Shown here: positions 8,425 through 17,171 of the stretch, piece after piece
Position numbering within the stretch: position 1 is the first letter of the stretch
How the letters are laid out: each line of letters starts with the position of its first letter
NCBI GenBank assembly: GCA_943789355.1
Contig: CALSTU010000001.1
Location: forward strand, 186,001 to 250,000
DNA length: 64,000 bases
Reading direction: 5' to 3'
Source: UBA7430 sp002478765
GTDB taxonomy: Bacteria > Bacteroidota > Bacteroidia > Flavobacteriales > UBA7430
Position numbers and translations under genes: made by a program
The notes under the pieces: model-generated
Database searches by the model: none
What the model saw: only the letters and a program-made list of their open reading frames with translations
What the model was told of the DNA's origin: nothing

Positions 8425-9933
8425 ATGAACTATAAGAAACACAGCCTTTTTGTTGTTATATGCCTCGGCTACATCCTGATGGTTAAACTCTCGGGGTTGA
8501 ACTGGTTTTACTTCGGGATTTTAGCCATTACTGATTATTTTTATTGGCATTACATCCATTGGGCTTTTTGGAAAAAAACAGAAAAAAAGGAACTTAAAAA
8601 AAAATCCTTCATTGCTGAATGGACGAGTGCCCTCTTGTTTGCTGTTATCGGGGCAACGCTAATACACACCTACATCATTCAACCCTTTACCATCCCAACC
8701 TCTTCCATGGAGAAGTCAATGTTGATAGGTGACTACTTGTTGGTGAGTAAACTCAATTACGGTCCTAATGTACCCAACACCCCTCTATCCATACCCTTTA
8801 TGCACAATACCTTAGTGGGTACTAAGAACAGCCCATCATACAGCAAAGCGATTCAGTTTGGATACAACAGACTGCCTGGCTTTGATCGCATAAAAAATAA
8901 TGATATTGTTGTTTTTAACTACCCTGTAGATGACATGCAGGCCAACATGCCCTTCGATAAAAAAACAAATTACGTAAAGCGTTGCGTAGGAATTGCAGGA
9001 GATTCATTGGAAATTATTGCTCAAAAAATATTTGTTAACGGAAAAGAACAAACATTACCAGACAGATCCCACGGACAATTCAGTTACAACGTGACAACGA
9101 ACGGAAGTGGCTTCAGGCAAAAGTTTTTACTCGAAAATGAAATTACCGAAGTATACCCACTTCATGAATACCTTTTCGAATTGTCCGATAATGAAGTTTT
9201 ACTTTTCAAGGAACAGCCCTACATACGAAACGTAGACCATCAGGACGAGGCTTCAAAACCCAATACCTATAAAATCATTACTCAGGGTGTTAAATTAAAC
9301 CCAAACGTTTTAAAGACATACAAAGGACTTAAAACGAAAAATAACGTGTATTTAATGATGCTAACAGCCGAAAATGCCGTTAAATTGTCAGCATTATCAA
9401 ACGTTATAAGTGTAAGCAAACCCAAACTACTAGCCAGTCAAAAAGGCAACATCATGTTCCCAAAGGGCAATGATTTTAACTGGGACACGGACAACTATGG
9501 ACCTATTTACATCCCAAAAGCAGGACATTCTGTTGAGCTTACAGAAAAAAACCTTTCATTGTACCAGGACATCATTAAAAACTATGAAGAAAACCTGCTA
9601 GAAACCAGAGAAGATGGAATATACATCAATGAAGTTTTAAGTGAGAAATACACGTTTAAAATGAATTACTATTGGATGATGGGTGACAACCGTCACAACT
9701 CTCTTGACTCCAGATTTTGGGGGTTTGTCCCAGAAAACCATGTCGTTGGTAAACCCGTATTTAATTGGCTGAGTATTGACCCAAACAAATCTGGATTAGA
9801 CAAAATTCGTTGGGACCGATTGTTCACTGTAATTCACGGAGAAGGAAAATCAAAATCATACCTAATTCATTTCTTGGTATTTTTAGTACTGTGGAATGTA
9901 GCATCCAGGTACATACAAAAGAAAAAAGCTTAG
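8425..9933 (+). CDS. lepB: Signal peptidase I, long Bacteroidota form
   Basis: LepB cleaves Sec signal peptides at the outer face of the inner membrane. There are three hydrophobic segments (about residues 7-40, 68-88, and one near the C-terminus, YLIHFLVFLVLWNVA). The catalytic Ser lies in PTSSMEKSMLIGDYLLVSK and the catalytic Lys in YVKRCVGIAGD. The C-terminal box is MMGDNRHNSLDSRFWGFVPE. At 502 residues it carries a roughly 200-residue insertion between the Lys and the C-terminal box, as in other Bacteroidota. It forms a pair with the gene just downstream. Confidence 0.94.
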   Translation: MNYKKHSLFVVICLGYILMVKLSGLNWFYFGILAITDYFYWHYIHWAFWKKTEKKELKKKSFIAEWTSALLFAVIGATLIHTYIIQPFTIPTSSMEKSMLIGDYLLVSKLNYGPNVPNTPLSIPFMHNTLVGTKNSPSYSKAIQFGYNRLPGFDRIKNNDIVVFNYPVDDMQANMPFDKKTNYVKRCVGIAGDSLEIIAQKIFVNGKEQTLPDRSHGQFSYNVTTNGSGFRQKFLLENEITEVYPLHEYLFELSDNEVLLFKEQPYIRNVDHQDEASKPNTYKIITQGVKLNPNVLKTYKGLKTKNNVYLMMLTAENAVKLSALSNVISVSKPKLLASQKGNIMFPKGNDFNWDTDNYGPIYIPKAGHSVELTEKNLSLYQDIIKNYEENLLETREDGIYINEVLSEKYTFKMNYYWMMGDNRHNSLDSRFWGFVPENHVVGKPVFNWLSIDPNKSGLDKIRWDRLFTVIHGEGKSKSYLIHFLVFLVLWNVASRYIQKKKA

Positions 9934-9937
9934 CATT

Positions 9938-10828
9938 TTGAAAATCATTAAATTACTCTTGCTCGTTGCACTTGCTCTGGTAGTGAAATACTGGGTTTTC
10001 CAACCCATCACCATCACATCAAACAGCATGAGTAACACACTTCAAAAGGGGGACTATACCATTCTGAATCAATGGCAAAAATTCTTCATTGGAAAATCAA
10101 TTCAAGTAAATCAAAATCAAGTACTTGCTTTTCACTATCCCTTAGATAAGGGAGGAATTGAAGAGAAAATTGTCTACATAAAAAGATGCGTGGGTTTACC
10201 CGGAGATACGCTTGTTGTGAAAAATGGACGGGTAGAAAAAAACACAACCCTCAAATTGAAATTTGATTATGTGGTAAATGACCCAGAGAACCTAATAAGC
10301 ATGGGGTTTCTAAAAAAGATAAATCTTGACCTTGAAGCCAAAAAACTAAATGACTTATGGCTTTTAAGTATGGATGAAGCTCAGGTGAAAGAATTTTCAA
10401 GTCTCAATACACCTCTTAAATTAAAAAAAATAACGCAACACGAGTATAAATTTGAGCCATCAATTTTCCCATCAGACACTTTAATGAAGTGGAATCGAGA
10501 TTTCTACGGACCTTTATACATTCCTAAGTCTGGAGATAAAATCTCACTCAATGCACAAAACATCAGTCTTTACAGCAAAATTATTGAAATCCACGAAAAT
10601 CACACGCTCGAACGAACACCTACAGCCATACTGATTGATGATGAAGTTTGTGAAACATATACCTTCAATCAAAACTACTATTTTTTCATGGGTGATAATC
10701 GACATCAATCACAAGATTCTAGGCACTGGGGGTTTGTTCCAGAAAATCATTTGATCGGAACCTGTACAGGAGTATTATTCAATGTAGAAAATCTATCTAC
10801 AAAACGATTATTAAAGTCCGTACACTAG
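9938..10828 (+). CDS. Second signal peptidase I paralogue
   Basis: A 296-residue S26A peptidase beginning at TTG (no ATG precedes the hydrophobic N-terminus IIKLLLLVALALVVKYWVF). It keeps the Ser box ITSNSMSNTLQKGDY, the Lys box YIKRCVGLPGD and the C-terminal box FMGDNRHQSQDSRHWGFVPE, so it looks catalytically complete. It has one N-terminal membrane segment and a shorter insertion than its upstream paralogue. It lies 4 bases after lepB and its stop overlaps the wbqC-like start by 1 base. The division of labour between the two is not evident. Confidence 0.92.
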   Translation: MKIIKLLLLVALALVVKYWVFQPITITSNSMSNTLQKGDYTILNQWQKFFIGKSIQVNQNQVLAFHYPLDKGGIEEKIVYIKRCVGLPGDTLVVKNGRVEKNTTLKLKFDYVVNDPENLISMGFLKKINLDLEAKKLNDLWLLSMDEAQVKEFSSLNTPLKLKKITQHEYKFEPSIFPSDTLMKWNRDFYGPLYIPKSGDKISLNAQNISLYSKIIEIHENHTLERTPTAILIDDEVCETYTFNQNYYFFMGDNRHQSQDSRHWGFVPENHLIGTCTGVLFNVENLSTKRLLKSVH

Positions 10829-11448
10829 TGTCTGAAAGAATTTTACTGAGCGCTCACTACTTCCCTTGCATTGCATACTTTGCATACTTAGTGAAACATC
10901 CGACAGCCCTGATTGATTTGGGAGAACATTTCACAAAACAATCGTTCCGAAACAGATGCATCATCTATACTTCTAACGGTCCTCTAACGATGAGCATTCC
11001 GGTTATCAAGAAGAATAATACCCCGATGAAAGATGTTCGCATTGACACCAAAGAAGATTGGAAAACCAAACATTGGAGAGCAATAAGCTCTGCCTACAGC
11101 TCCAGCCCATTTTTTGAGTTTTATTGCGATGATTTAGAAAAAACCCTTTTCAAAGACTACGAAAATCTTAGTGATTTAAATTCATCCCTGCTCCATCATA
11201 TATGCGAGGAGTTAGAGATTCCAAAGCAATTTAAGATCAGTCAAACGTATATAGAATCGACAAAATCAGACCTAGATTTAAGAGACCGTTTACATCCAAA
11301 AAAATCAATTCCTGAAACCAACGACTTCCCGAGGTACATCCAAACTTTTGAATCAAAATTCGGCTTCAAGAAAAACTTAAGTATTCTTGATTTACTTTTT
11401 CATGAGGGACCTGAGAGTACAAACTATCTTAAAAAGCTTTTGAAATAA
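10828..11448 (+). CDS. WbqC family protein
   Basis: A 206-residue soluble protein of the WbqC family (Pfam WbqC). Family members are often found in surface-polysaccharide loci, but here, as in many Flavobacteria, it follows lepB. It starts at GTG with SERILLSAHYFPCIAYFAYL; the typical conserved segments NRCIIYTSNGPLTMSIPV and WKTKHWRAISSAYSSSPFFE are clear. The biochemical role is not established. Confidence 0.85.
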   Translation: MSERILLSAHYFPCIAYFAYLVKHPTALIDLGEHFTKQSFRNRCIIYTSNGPLTMSIPVIKKNNTPMKDVRIDTKEDWKTKHWRAISSAYSSSPFFEFYCDDLEKTLFKDYENLSDLNSSLLHHICEELEIPKQFKISQTYIESTKSDLDLRDRLHPKKSIPETNDFPRYIQTFESKFGFKKNLSILDLLFHEGPESTNYLKKLLK

Positions 11449-11460
11449 TATATTTGCACC

Positions 11461-12909
11461 ATGGGAAGACACAGAAACCAAAGACTTTTCAAAAAAGGTC
11501 AACATATTGAACTGAACATCATCGACTTAGCTTATGGTGGCAAAGGAATCGCTAAAATTCAAACAGAAGATGGTGAATTTGTTTGCTTTGTTGAGAATGC
11601 TTTACCCGGTCAAAAAGTCTTAGCATCAGTGCAAAAATGCAAAAAGAAACACGCAGAATGTAAGTTGGTCGAAATTCTAAAAAAATCGGAAGCAGAGATT
11701 GAAATTCCATACCAAATAATACCGGGTGCCCCCTATGCGCAACTTCCTATTGAAATGCAGGAAAGCAACAAAAAGAACACCTGTTTTCAACTGTTTAAAC
11801 GGATTGGAAACATCGACAATGTTGAAGATTACTTTGATGAATTTATCAGCTCCCCATCCGTATGGCATTACCGCAATAAGATGGAATATTCGTTTTCTGC
11901 CATTCGTTATGATTTTGACCTTAAATCTGATGTAGATGATTTTGCATTAGGCTTTAAACATCGAGGAACTTGGTGGATGGTTGAAAACCTAGATAAAGAT
12001 TCTGGCCTGTTTGATGCACAACTTGAAAATGCATTTCCTAGACTAAAATCTTTTTTTGAAGACACGAATTTAGCGCCTTGGCATCCGCCCAAGAAAGAGG
12101 GGTTTTTTAGATTTCTCGTTGCACGAAAATCATATGCTGACGATCAAATATTATTGAATCTGGTAACAACTTCTGATGAACTGGACACATTTAATATGCC
12201 ATCGCTTGTCGAATTGCTAAAGAATGTGTTAGGAAGTAGATTTGCAGGTCTTTTACACACGATAAACGATAGCATTGGTGATCGAATACAAGCTAATGAC
12301 GGTCGCAGTAAACTTGTTTACGGAAAAGATAAAATCATCGAAAACATCTTGGGATTAAACTTTGAAATTAGCATGCAAAGCTTCTTTCAAACGAACCCAA
12401 AATGTGCTGAAAAACTCTATCAAAAGGTCGTAGATTACGTCCAGGACACCGAGGAAAACCAAGAAGTTATCATGGACTTATTCTGTGGTACGGGAACCAT
12501 TGGTCAGATTTTAGCCAACCAAATTCCGGGCGCTGAGGTTATCGGAGTAGACATTGTTCCTGAAGCCATTAAAGATGCTAAGAAAAATGCGGAAAGAAAT
12601 TCTGTTACAGGTCTAAAATTCTTTGCTGCAGATGTAGGTAAGTTCTTGCAAGAATATCCGCAGTACGTAAACAACATCTCAACCGTTGTTTTGGATCCAC
12701 CTCGCGCAGGAATAGCCCCAAAAACACTCAAAAAAGTCGTACAATTAAACAGTTCTAGAATCGTTTATGTGTCTTGCAACCCTGCAACACAAGCTCGAGA
12801 TACAGACTATTTATTAAGTGTGGGGTATCGGCTAAAAAAACTAAGCTTTGTGGACCAATTCCCACATACTTCTCATGTAGAAAGTATAGCACTATTTGAA
12901 CGAAGTTAA
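11461..12909 (+). CDS. rlmD: 23S rRNA (uracil-5-)-methyltransferase, RlmD/TrmA family
   Basis: A 482-residue SAM-dependent uracil-C5 methyltransferase. Order: an N-terminal TRAM domain (residues 10-75), an RNA-binding middle domain, then the methyltransferase fold with MDLFCGTGTIG, VLDPPRAG and the catalytic cysteine in VYVSCNPATQARD. The usual CGGC iron-sulfur cysteines that follow the TRAM domain are absent; the corresponding place reads PGAPYAQLPIEMQ. The protein may therefore belong to a cluster-less subgroup, and the exact modified base (RlmD or RlmC-type) is not certain. Its end overlaps the convergent thiolase gene by 4 bases. Confidence 0.88.
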   Translation: MGRHRNQRLFKKGQHIELNIIDLAYGGKGIAKIQTEDGEFVCFVENALPGQKVLASVQKCKKKHAECKLVEILKKSEAEIEIPYQIIPGAPYAQLPIEMQESNKKNTCFQLFKRIGNIDNVEDYFDEFISSPSVWHYRNKMEYSFSAIRYDFDLKSDVDDFALGFKHRGTWWMVENLDKDSGLFDAQLENAFPRLKSFFEDTNLAPWHPPKKEGFFRFLVARKSYADDQILLNLVTTSDELDTFNMPSLVELLKNVLGSRFAGLLHTINDSIGDRIQANDGRSKLVYGKDKIIENILGLNFEISMQSFFQTNPKCAEKLYQKVVDYVQDTEENQEVIMDLFCGTGTIGQILANQIPGAEVIGVDIVPEAIKDAKKNAERNSVTGLKFFAADVGKFLQEYPQYVNNISTVVLDPPRAGIAPKTLKKVVQLNSSRIVYVSCNPATQARDTDYLLSVGYRLKKLSFVDQFPHTSHVESIALFERS

Positions 12910-14084
12910 ACGTTTTCAATCACCATGGCAGAAGCACCACCACCCCCATTACATATTCCAGCAGCTCCGTATTTAGCACTGTTTTGTTTCATTACATGAA
13001 TGAGTGTCACAATAATTCTAGATCCAGAACTCCCTAAAGGGTGCCCCAAAGATACCGCTCCCCCATTTACATTGACCTTATCAGGATTCAAATCCAGCTT
13101 CTTGATATTTGCCAAACCGACGACAGAAAATGCTTCATTCAACTCCCAACAATCAACATCCTTCATTTCTAAACCGGCTTTAGCCACCGCAATAGGTACA
13201 GCTTTGGCAGGAGCGGTAGTAAACCATTCGGGTTCATGAGCGGCATCAGCATAAGATAGAATCTTAGCTAGAGGCTTGAAACCTAATTCAGCAGCCTTTT
13301 CAGCAGACATTAATACTAATGCAGAAGCACCATCATTTAAAGTAGAGGCATTACCGGCAGTTACAGTACCCTCTTTTTTAAATACAGTCCGGAGCTTCAG
13401 AAATTTCTCTTTGTTAAAGTTTTTGTATTCTTCATCTTCAGAAACAACAACAGCATCACCACGCCTTTGAGGAACTTCTACAGGAACAACTTCATCCGTA
13501 AATTTTCCAGATGCCCAGGCAGAAGCAGAACGCTCGTATGAAGTTAAAGCAAAACGATCTTGTTCTTCTCTAGAGATATTCATCTCTTCAGCACATTGTT
13601 CTGCACAAACCCCCATGTGAGCTTGGTGGTAAGCGTCCGTAAGACCGTCTTTCACCATACCATCAATGACAACACCATCTCCAAGACGATAACCGTTCCG
13701 TGCTTTATCCATGTAATACGGCACCATCGACATATTTTCCATACCACCAGCAACAACTACATCATTGTCACCAGCCTTAATGGTTTGAGCAGCGACCATA
13801 AGCGCTTTCATCCCTGAAGAACAAACCTTATTTAAGGTGGTACAAGGAACATCGTTTGGAATTCCTGCAGCAAGAGCCGCTTGTCGTGCAGGAGCTTGGC
13901 CTAAATTGGCTTGTAAAACATTGCCCATAATAACTTCCTGAACCAAAGATGCATCTAAATCTATTTTACTCAGAGCTCCTCGGATAGCCGTTGCACCAAG
14001 AGTGGGTGCCGTAAGTGAAGAAAACACCCCTCCAAAACTTCCCATCGGTGTTCGTACCGCAGAAACAATTACAACCTCTTTCAT
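12906..14084 (-). CDS. Acetyl-CoA acetyltransferase (thiolase)
   Basis: A 392-residue thiolase that condenses or cleaves acetoacetyl-CoA/3-ketoacyl-CoA. The nucleophilic Cys is in NKVCSSGMKALMVAAQT near residue 90, the His in NGGAVSLGHPLGSSG, and the second Cys in GICNGGGGASAM. The biosynthetic/degradative type cannot be decided firmly, though the length and the C-terminal motif fit an acetyl-CoA C-acetyltransferase. It stands alone, convergent with rlmD and divergent from the PgpH gene. Confidence 0.93.
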   Translation of the reverse strand: MKEVVIVSAVRTPMGSFGGVFSSLTAPTLGATAIRGALSKIDLDASLVQEVIMGNVLQANLGQAPARQAALAAGIPNDVPCTTLNKVCSSGMKALMVAAQTIKAGDNDVVVAGGMENMSMVPYYMDKARNGYRLGDGVVIDGMVKDGLTDAYHQAHMGVCAEQCAEEMNISREEQDRFALTSYERSASAWASGKFTDEVVPVEVPQRRGDAVVVSEDEEYKNFNKEKFLKLRTVFKKEGTVTAGNASTLNDGASALVLMSAEKAAELGFKPLAKILSYADAAHEPEWFTTAPAKAVPIAVAKAGLEMKDVDCWELNEAFSVVGLANIKKLDLNPDKVNVNGGAVSLGHPLGSSGSRIIVTLIHVMKQNSAKYGAAGICNGGGGASAMVIENV

Positions 14085-14173
14085 CTACTTAATTTTAAAA
14101 TTAAATCATCAATCCATTTTTAGAATCTTAACTCTAAGATACAAAAATGAAGCCTAAATTTTTACGAACAATT

Positions 14174-14181
14174 TATCTTTG
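14174..14181 (+). promoter_or_regulatory. -7 element for the PgpH-type gene
   Basis: TATCTTTG is a perfect TAnnTTTG box. No TTG lies at the usual distance upstream. The predicted transcript start is near 14188, which makes the ATG at 14226 a better start than the upstream TTG at 14196. Confidence 0.6.
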
Positions 14182-14225
14182 CAAGGACTACAAATTTGTT
14201 TAAGTTCGTAGTAAATGTACAGTCA

Positions 14226-16316
14226 ATGAAAAAAGTATTCGAACTCATCAGAAATCAGCACGGTTCTATTTATAGATTGGCACTTTTTATTTTAGCCATT
14301 GGTGTCGGAGTTTACATCATGCCTAGAAAAAAAAGCTCCAAATACGAGCCTATAGAAGGAAAACCATGGCCCTATGAAAACCTTATATCGGATATGGAGT
14401 TTTCCGTCCAGAAACCCGTTGAAAAAGTCACTGAGGAAAAACAACAAGTTCGAGACAAGCAATCCCTATTTTTCACACTAAACAAAGAAAAGCAACAAGA
14501 GGCTACTGATAAGTTAAATTACGGCTTAGAACGATTTACTTCGAATAAATTGGAAAACAAACCCGTTTTAAGAAGTGAGAAAGAACACCAGAAATACGTT
14601 GCGAACCTTCAGAGAAAAATCAAAACCGTTTGGGCCAAACTCTACAAGAAAGGAGTTATTAAAGACAACGGAAATATTACGGGCAAAGACGGTAATTACG
14701 TCGTTTTTGTAAACAAAGGAAATGGTGCTGATACCAAATATTTAAATAGCTTTTTCACCACAGGTCAAGCCACAGAACTGATTAAACAAATCAACATATC
14801 CAATCCAGAAGATTACAAAGAGTCCGTAAACTTATTGATTGAAGCTCTGAGCCACAATATTTTATTTGATAAAAATGACACGAATAATTATCTAGAAAAT
14901 GAACTCAACAAAATCTCTTCTGTAAGTGGCAAGGTAGAAATTGGTGAACTTATCGTATCCAAAGGAGAATTGTTGGATGAGGACACTTATTTGAAAGTAC
15001 TCTCTTATCAGAATGAATTTGAAGGAAAACGAATCAGCGAAAAAGAAAACCGATTGATAATCATTGGTCAAACCCTTCTGGTAAGTTTGTGCTTCTTGAT
15101 CATCTTTTTATTCATGATGAAGAACAGAGCAAATTTATTCAAGGACTCAAGTGCTTTGAAGTTCATTTTATTAAACGTCATTCTGTTTCTAGCCTTAGCA
15201 CGCTTTTCTTTATTATTTTCAAACCCCTACCTAATCTATGTGGTTCCTTTTTGTGCACTTCCTTTAGCCATTAGGTCATTTTACGATTTAAGATTGGCGC
15301 TTTTTGTTCACACCATCACCATCGTTCTTGTAGGTTGGTTGGCGCCCGACCCCTTTCATTTTGTCTTCATCCAATTGATGGCGGGCATACTGTCGGTACT
15401 AACGATTGAAAATTTATACAAACGCTCAGACCTATTTATATCGGTTGGGAAAATTGCTGTTGTCTATTTCATTACATTCTTAGCCATTTCAATGATTACA
15501 GAAATGGATGTTTACAGTCAAGACTTTATCATCTATGGTTTCTTATCAATAAGCGCTTTTCTGACCTTATTTACATACCCTTTGGTTTATATTTATGAAA
15601 AAGCATTCTCCTTAGTTTCCGACATCTCTTTGTTGGAATTGGCGGACACCAACCACCCACTGCTAAGAGAAATGGCAGAAAAAGCTCCGGGAACTTTCCA
15701 ACATTCATTACAAGTAAGTAGTTTGGCTGAGCAGGCTATTATGGAAGTTGGAGGCAATGCACTATTGGTTCGAGCCGGAGCCTTATATCACGACATCGGT
15801 AAAGTTGACAACTCTCTATTTTTTATAGAGAACCAAATGGCGGGATTGAATCCACATGATGAGCTATCTGCCGATGAAAGTGCTAAATTGATTATTTCTC
15901 ATGTCATCAAAGGAATTGAAAAAGCGAAAAAACAAAATCTCCCTGAGCAAATTATAGATTTTATCAGAACGCATCACGGAGACGGTATGGTACAATATTT
16001 TTATCGACAATACGTTAAAAAATTTCCAGACAAAATGAATGATACTGACATGTTTCGGTACCCAGGCCCGAAACCTTTTTCTAAAGAAACAGCCGTATTA
16101 ATGATGGCTGACTCGGTTGAAGCAGCAACTCGAAGTCTTGCAATCAAAAATGCAGAAACGATTAGTACCATGGTTAATAAAATCATTCAAAGTCAAATGA
16201 ATGATGGCCAATTCAATCATGCATCTATTACCCTAAAAGAAATAGATTCTATCAAAAAGATCTTCATCAAAAAATTATTAAACATTCATCACCTACGGGT
16301 AGAATACCCTAGTTAA
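14226..16316 (+). CDS. 7TM-HD family metal-dependent phosphohydrolase (PgpH-type)
   Basis: A 696-residue inner-membrane protein. In Gram-positives PgpH hydrolyses cyclic-di-AMP through this same architecture. It has one N-terminal membrane segment, an extracytoplasmic domain (about residues 40-280), a bundle of seven membrane segments (about 285-470) and a cytoplasmic HD domain with HSLQVSSLAEQA, LYHDIGKVDN and RTHHGDGMVQ. I chose ATG 14226 (MKKVFELIRNQHGS) because it agrees with the -7 box upstream. Whether the substrate here is c-di-AMP is inference from the family. Confidence 0.9.
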   Translation: MKKVFELIRNQHGSIYRLALFILAIGVGVYIMPRKKSSKYEPIEGKPWPYENLISDMEFSVQKPVEKVTEEKQQVRDKQSLFFTLNKEKQQEATDKLNYGLERFTSNKLENKPVLRSEKEHQKYVANLQRKIKTVWAKLYKKGVIKDNGNITGKDGNYVVFVNKGNGADTKYLNSFFTTGQATELIKQINISNPEDYKESVNLLIEALSHNILFDKNDTNNYLENELNKISSVSGKVEIGELIVSKGELLDEDTYLKVLSYQNEFEGKRISEKENRLIIIGQTLLVSLCFLIIFLFMMKNRANLFKDSSALKFILLNVILFLALARFSLLFSNPYLIYVVPFCALPLAIRSFYDLRLALFVHTITIVLVGWLAPDPFHFVFIQLMAGILSVLTIENLYKRSDLFISVGKIAVVYFITFLAISMITEMDVYSQDFIIYGFLSISAFLTLFTYPLVYIYEKAFSLVSDISLLELADTNHPLLREMAEKAPGTFQHSLQVSSLAEQAIMEVGGNALLVRAGALYHDIGKVDNSLFFIENQMAGLNPHDELSADESAKLIISHVIKGIEKAKKQNLPEQIIDFIRTHHGDGMVQYFYRQYVKKFPDKMNDTDMFRYPGPKPFSKETAVLMMADSVEAATRSLAIKNAETISTMVNKIIQSQMNDGQFNHASITLKEIDSIKKIFIKKLLNIHHLRVEYPS

Positions 16317-16380
16317 TAATTGCGTAAAAGATTAGATACGCGAGGGTTAGTTGCATCGAATAAAAAACTATTAAAAAAGG

Positions 16381-16412
16381 TTTGCTTCCTTGAAAATAGG
16401 AAACTATATTTG
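16381..16412 (+). promoter_or_regulatory. Promoter of the tRNA array
   Basis: TTTG at 16381-16384 is followed after 20 bases by TATATTTG at 16405-16412, an ideal Bacteroidota promoter. It lies about 30 bases upstream of tRNA-Ser. Confidence 0.85.
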
Positions 16413-16442
16413 CACACCTCAATTGAGGGAGTTCATTGAATA

Positions 16443-16531
16443 GGAGAGGTGCCTGAGTGGCCGAAAGGAACGGTTTGCTAAATCGTCGTACCCTGCAAGG
16501 GGTACCCAGGGTTCGAATCCCTGTCTCTCCG
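16443..16531 (+). tRNA. tRNA-Ser(GCT)
   Basis: The acceptor arm GGAGAGG pairs with TCTCTCC. The anticodon loop ttGCTaa reads AGC/AGT serine codons. A long variable arm (TACCCTGCAAGGGGTA) is typical of tRNA-Ser, and the T arm contains GGTTCGAATCC. No CCA is encoded. Confidence 0.95.
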
Positions 16532-16557
16532 CAATACAGTTAGATTGAAAAGAATTT

Positions 16558-16632
16558 CGGGGTGTAGCGTAGCCCGGTTATCGCGCCTCGTTTGGGACGA
16601 GGAGGTCGCAGGTTCGAATCCTGCCACCCCGA
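16558..16632 (+). tRNA. tRNA-Pro(TGG)
   Basis: The acceptor arm CGGGGTG pairs with CACCCCG. The anticodon stem CCTCG/CGAGG encloses loop TTTGGGA with anticodon TGG. The T arm reads GCAGGTTCGAATCCTGC. The C at position 1 fits tRNA-Pro. Confidence 0.95.
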
Positions 16633-16703
16633 CGAAATTTTTATTTTGAAAGCGTTTGCATGTTGGAAATCAACTGAAACGCTGAATGTTTACCCATGAT
16701 TAT

Positions 16704-16777
16704 GGGCTAGTAGCTCAGCTGGATAGAGCACCTCCCTTCTAAGGAGGCGGTCGCAGGTTCGAATCCTGCCTGGCTCA
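16704..16777 (+). tRNA. tRNA-Arg(TCT)
   Basis: The acceptor arm GGGCTAG pairs with CTGGCTC (two G-T wobbles). The anticodon loop CTTCTAA gives anticodon TCT. The T arm is GCAGGTTCGAATCCTGC. Its 3' end (from 16762) is copied twice more in the downstream tandem repeat. Confidence 0.94.
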
Positions 16778-17137
16778 CAAAAGAAGTTCTGCAGAAATGC
16801 AGAACTTTTTTGTTTTTCTTCCGTTTGAAATTTATTTTAGAACGAGATAAAAACAAAAAAGTAAACATGCGCAGCATGTGAGCTTCATGCTTGGCTAAAG
16901 TTCCTTATTTAGGATCGTGAAACAATCCTGCCTGGCTCACAAAAGAAGTTCTGCAGAAATGCAGAACTTTTTTGTTTTTCTTCCGTTTGAAATTTATTTT
17001 AGAACGAGATAAAAACAAAAAAGTAAACATGCGCAGCATGTGAGCTTCATGCTTGGCTAAAGTTCCTTATTTAGGATCGTGAAACAATCCTGCCTGGCTC
17101 ACAAAAAAGTTCTGCAGAAATGCAGAACTTTTTTTTA
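16762..17137 (+). repeat. 162-bp tandem repeat that includes the tRNA-Arg 3' end
   Basis: AATCCTGCCTGGCTCAC occurs at 16762, 16924 and 17086, exactly 162 bases apart. Units one and two are near-identical throughout and the third stops after its terminator. Each unit carries the tRNA 3' end, a perfect terminator hairpin, an ACATGC-GCA-GCATGT hairpin, and TGTGAGC, which is complementary to the GCTCACA at the end of the next tRNA tail. Copied tRNA 3' ends usually mark integration sites, but no integrase gene is present. Confidence 0.9.
16784..16811 (+). terminator. Terminator of the tRNA array (repeated three times)
   Basis: AGTTCTGCA-GAAA-TGCAGAACT followed by a T-run is a perfect 9-bp stem. 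Identical hairpins recur at about 16946-16973 and 17107-17137 in the tandem repeat units. Confidence 0.85.
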
Positions 17138-17171
17138 TTTGTCAAAATATAATTTCCAGCCGTTCAAAAAA

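Noticed and set aside
14196..14225. Upstream TTG start for the PgpH-type gene
   Set aside because: It would lie only about 8 bases after the expected transcript start given by the -7 box at 14174-14181; the ATG at 14226 begins the typical N-terminus.
17075..17095. A parS site in the tandem repeat (CGTGAAACA)
   Set aside because: Only the right half of TGTTTCACGTGAAACA is present; the left half does not match, so ParB binding is unlikely.
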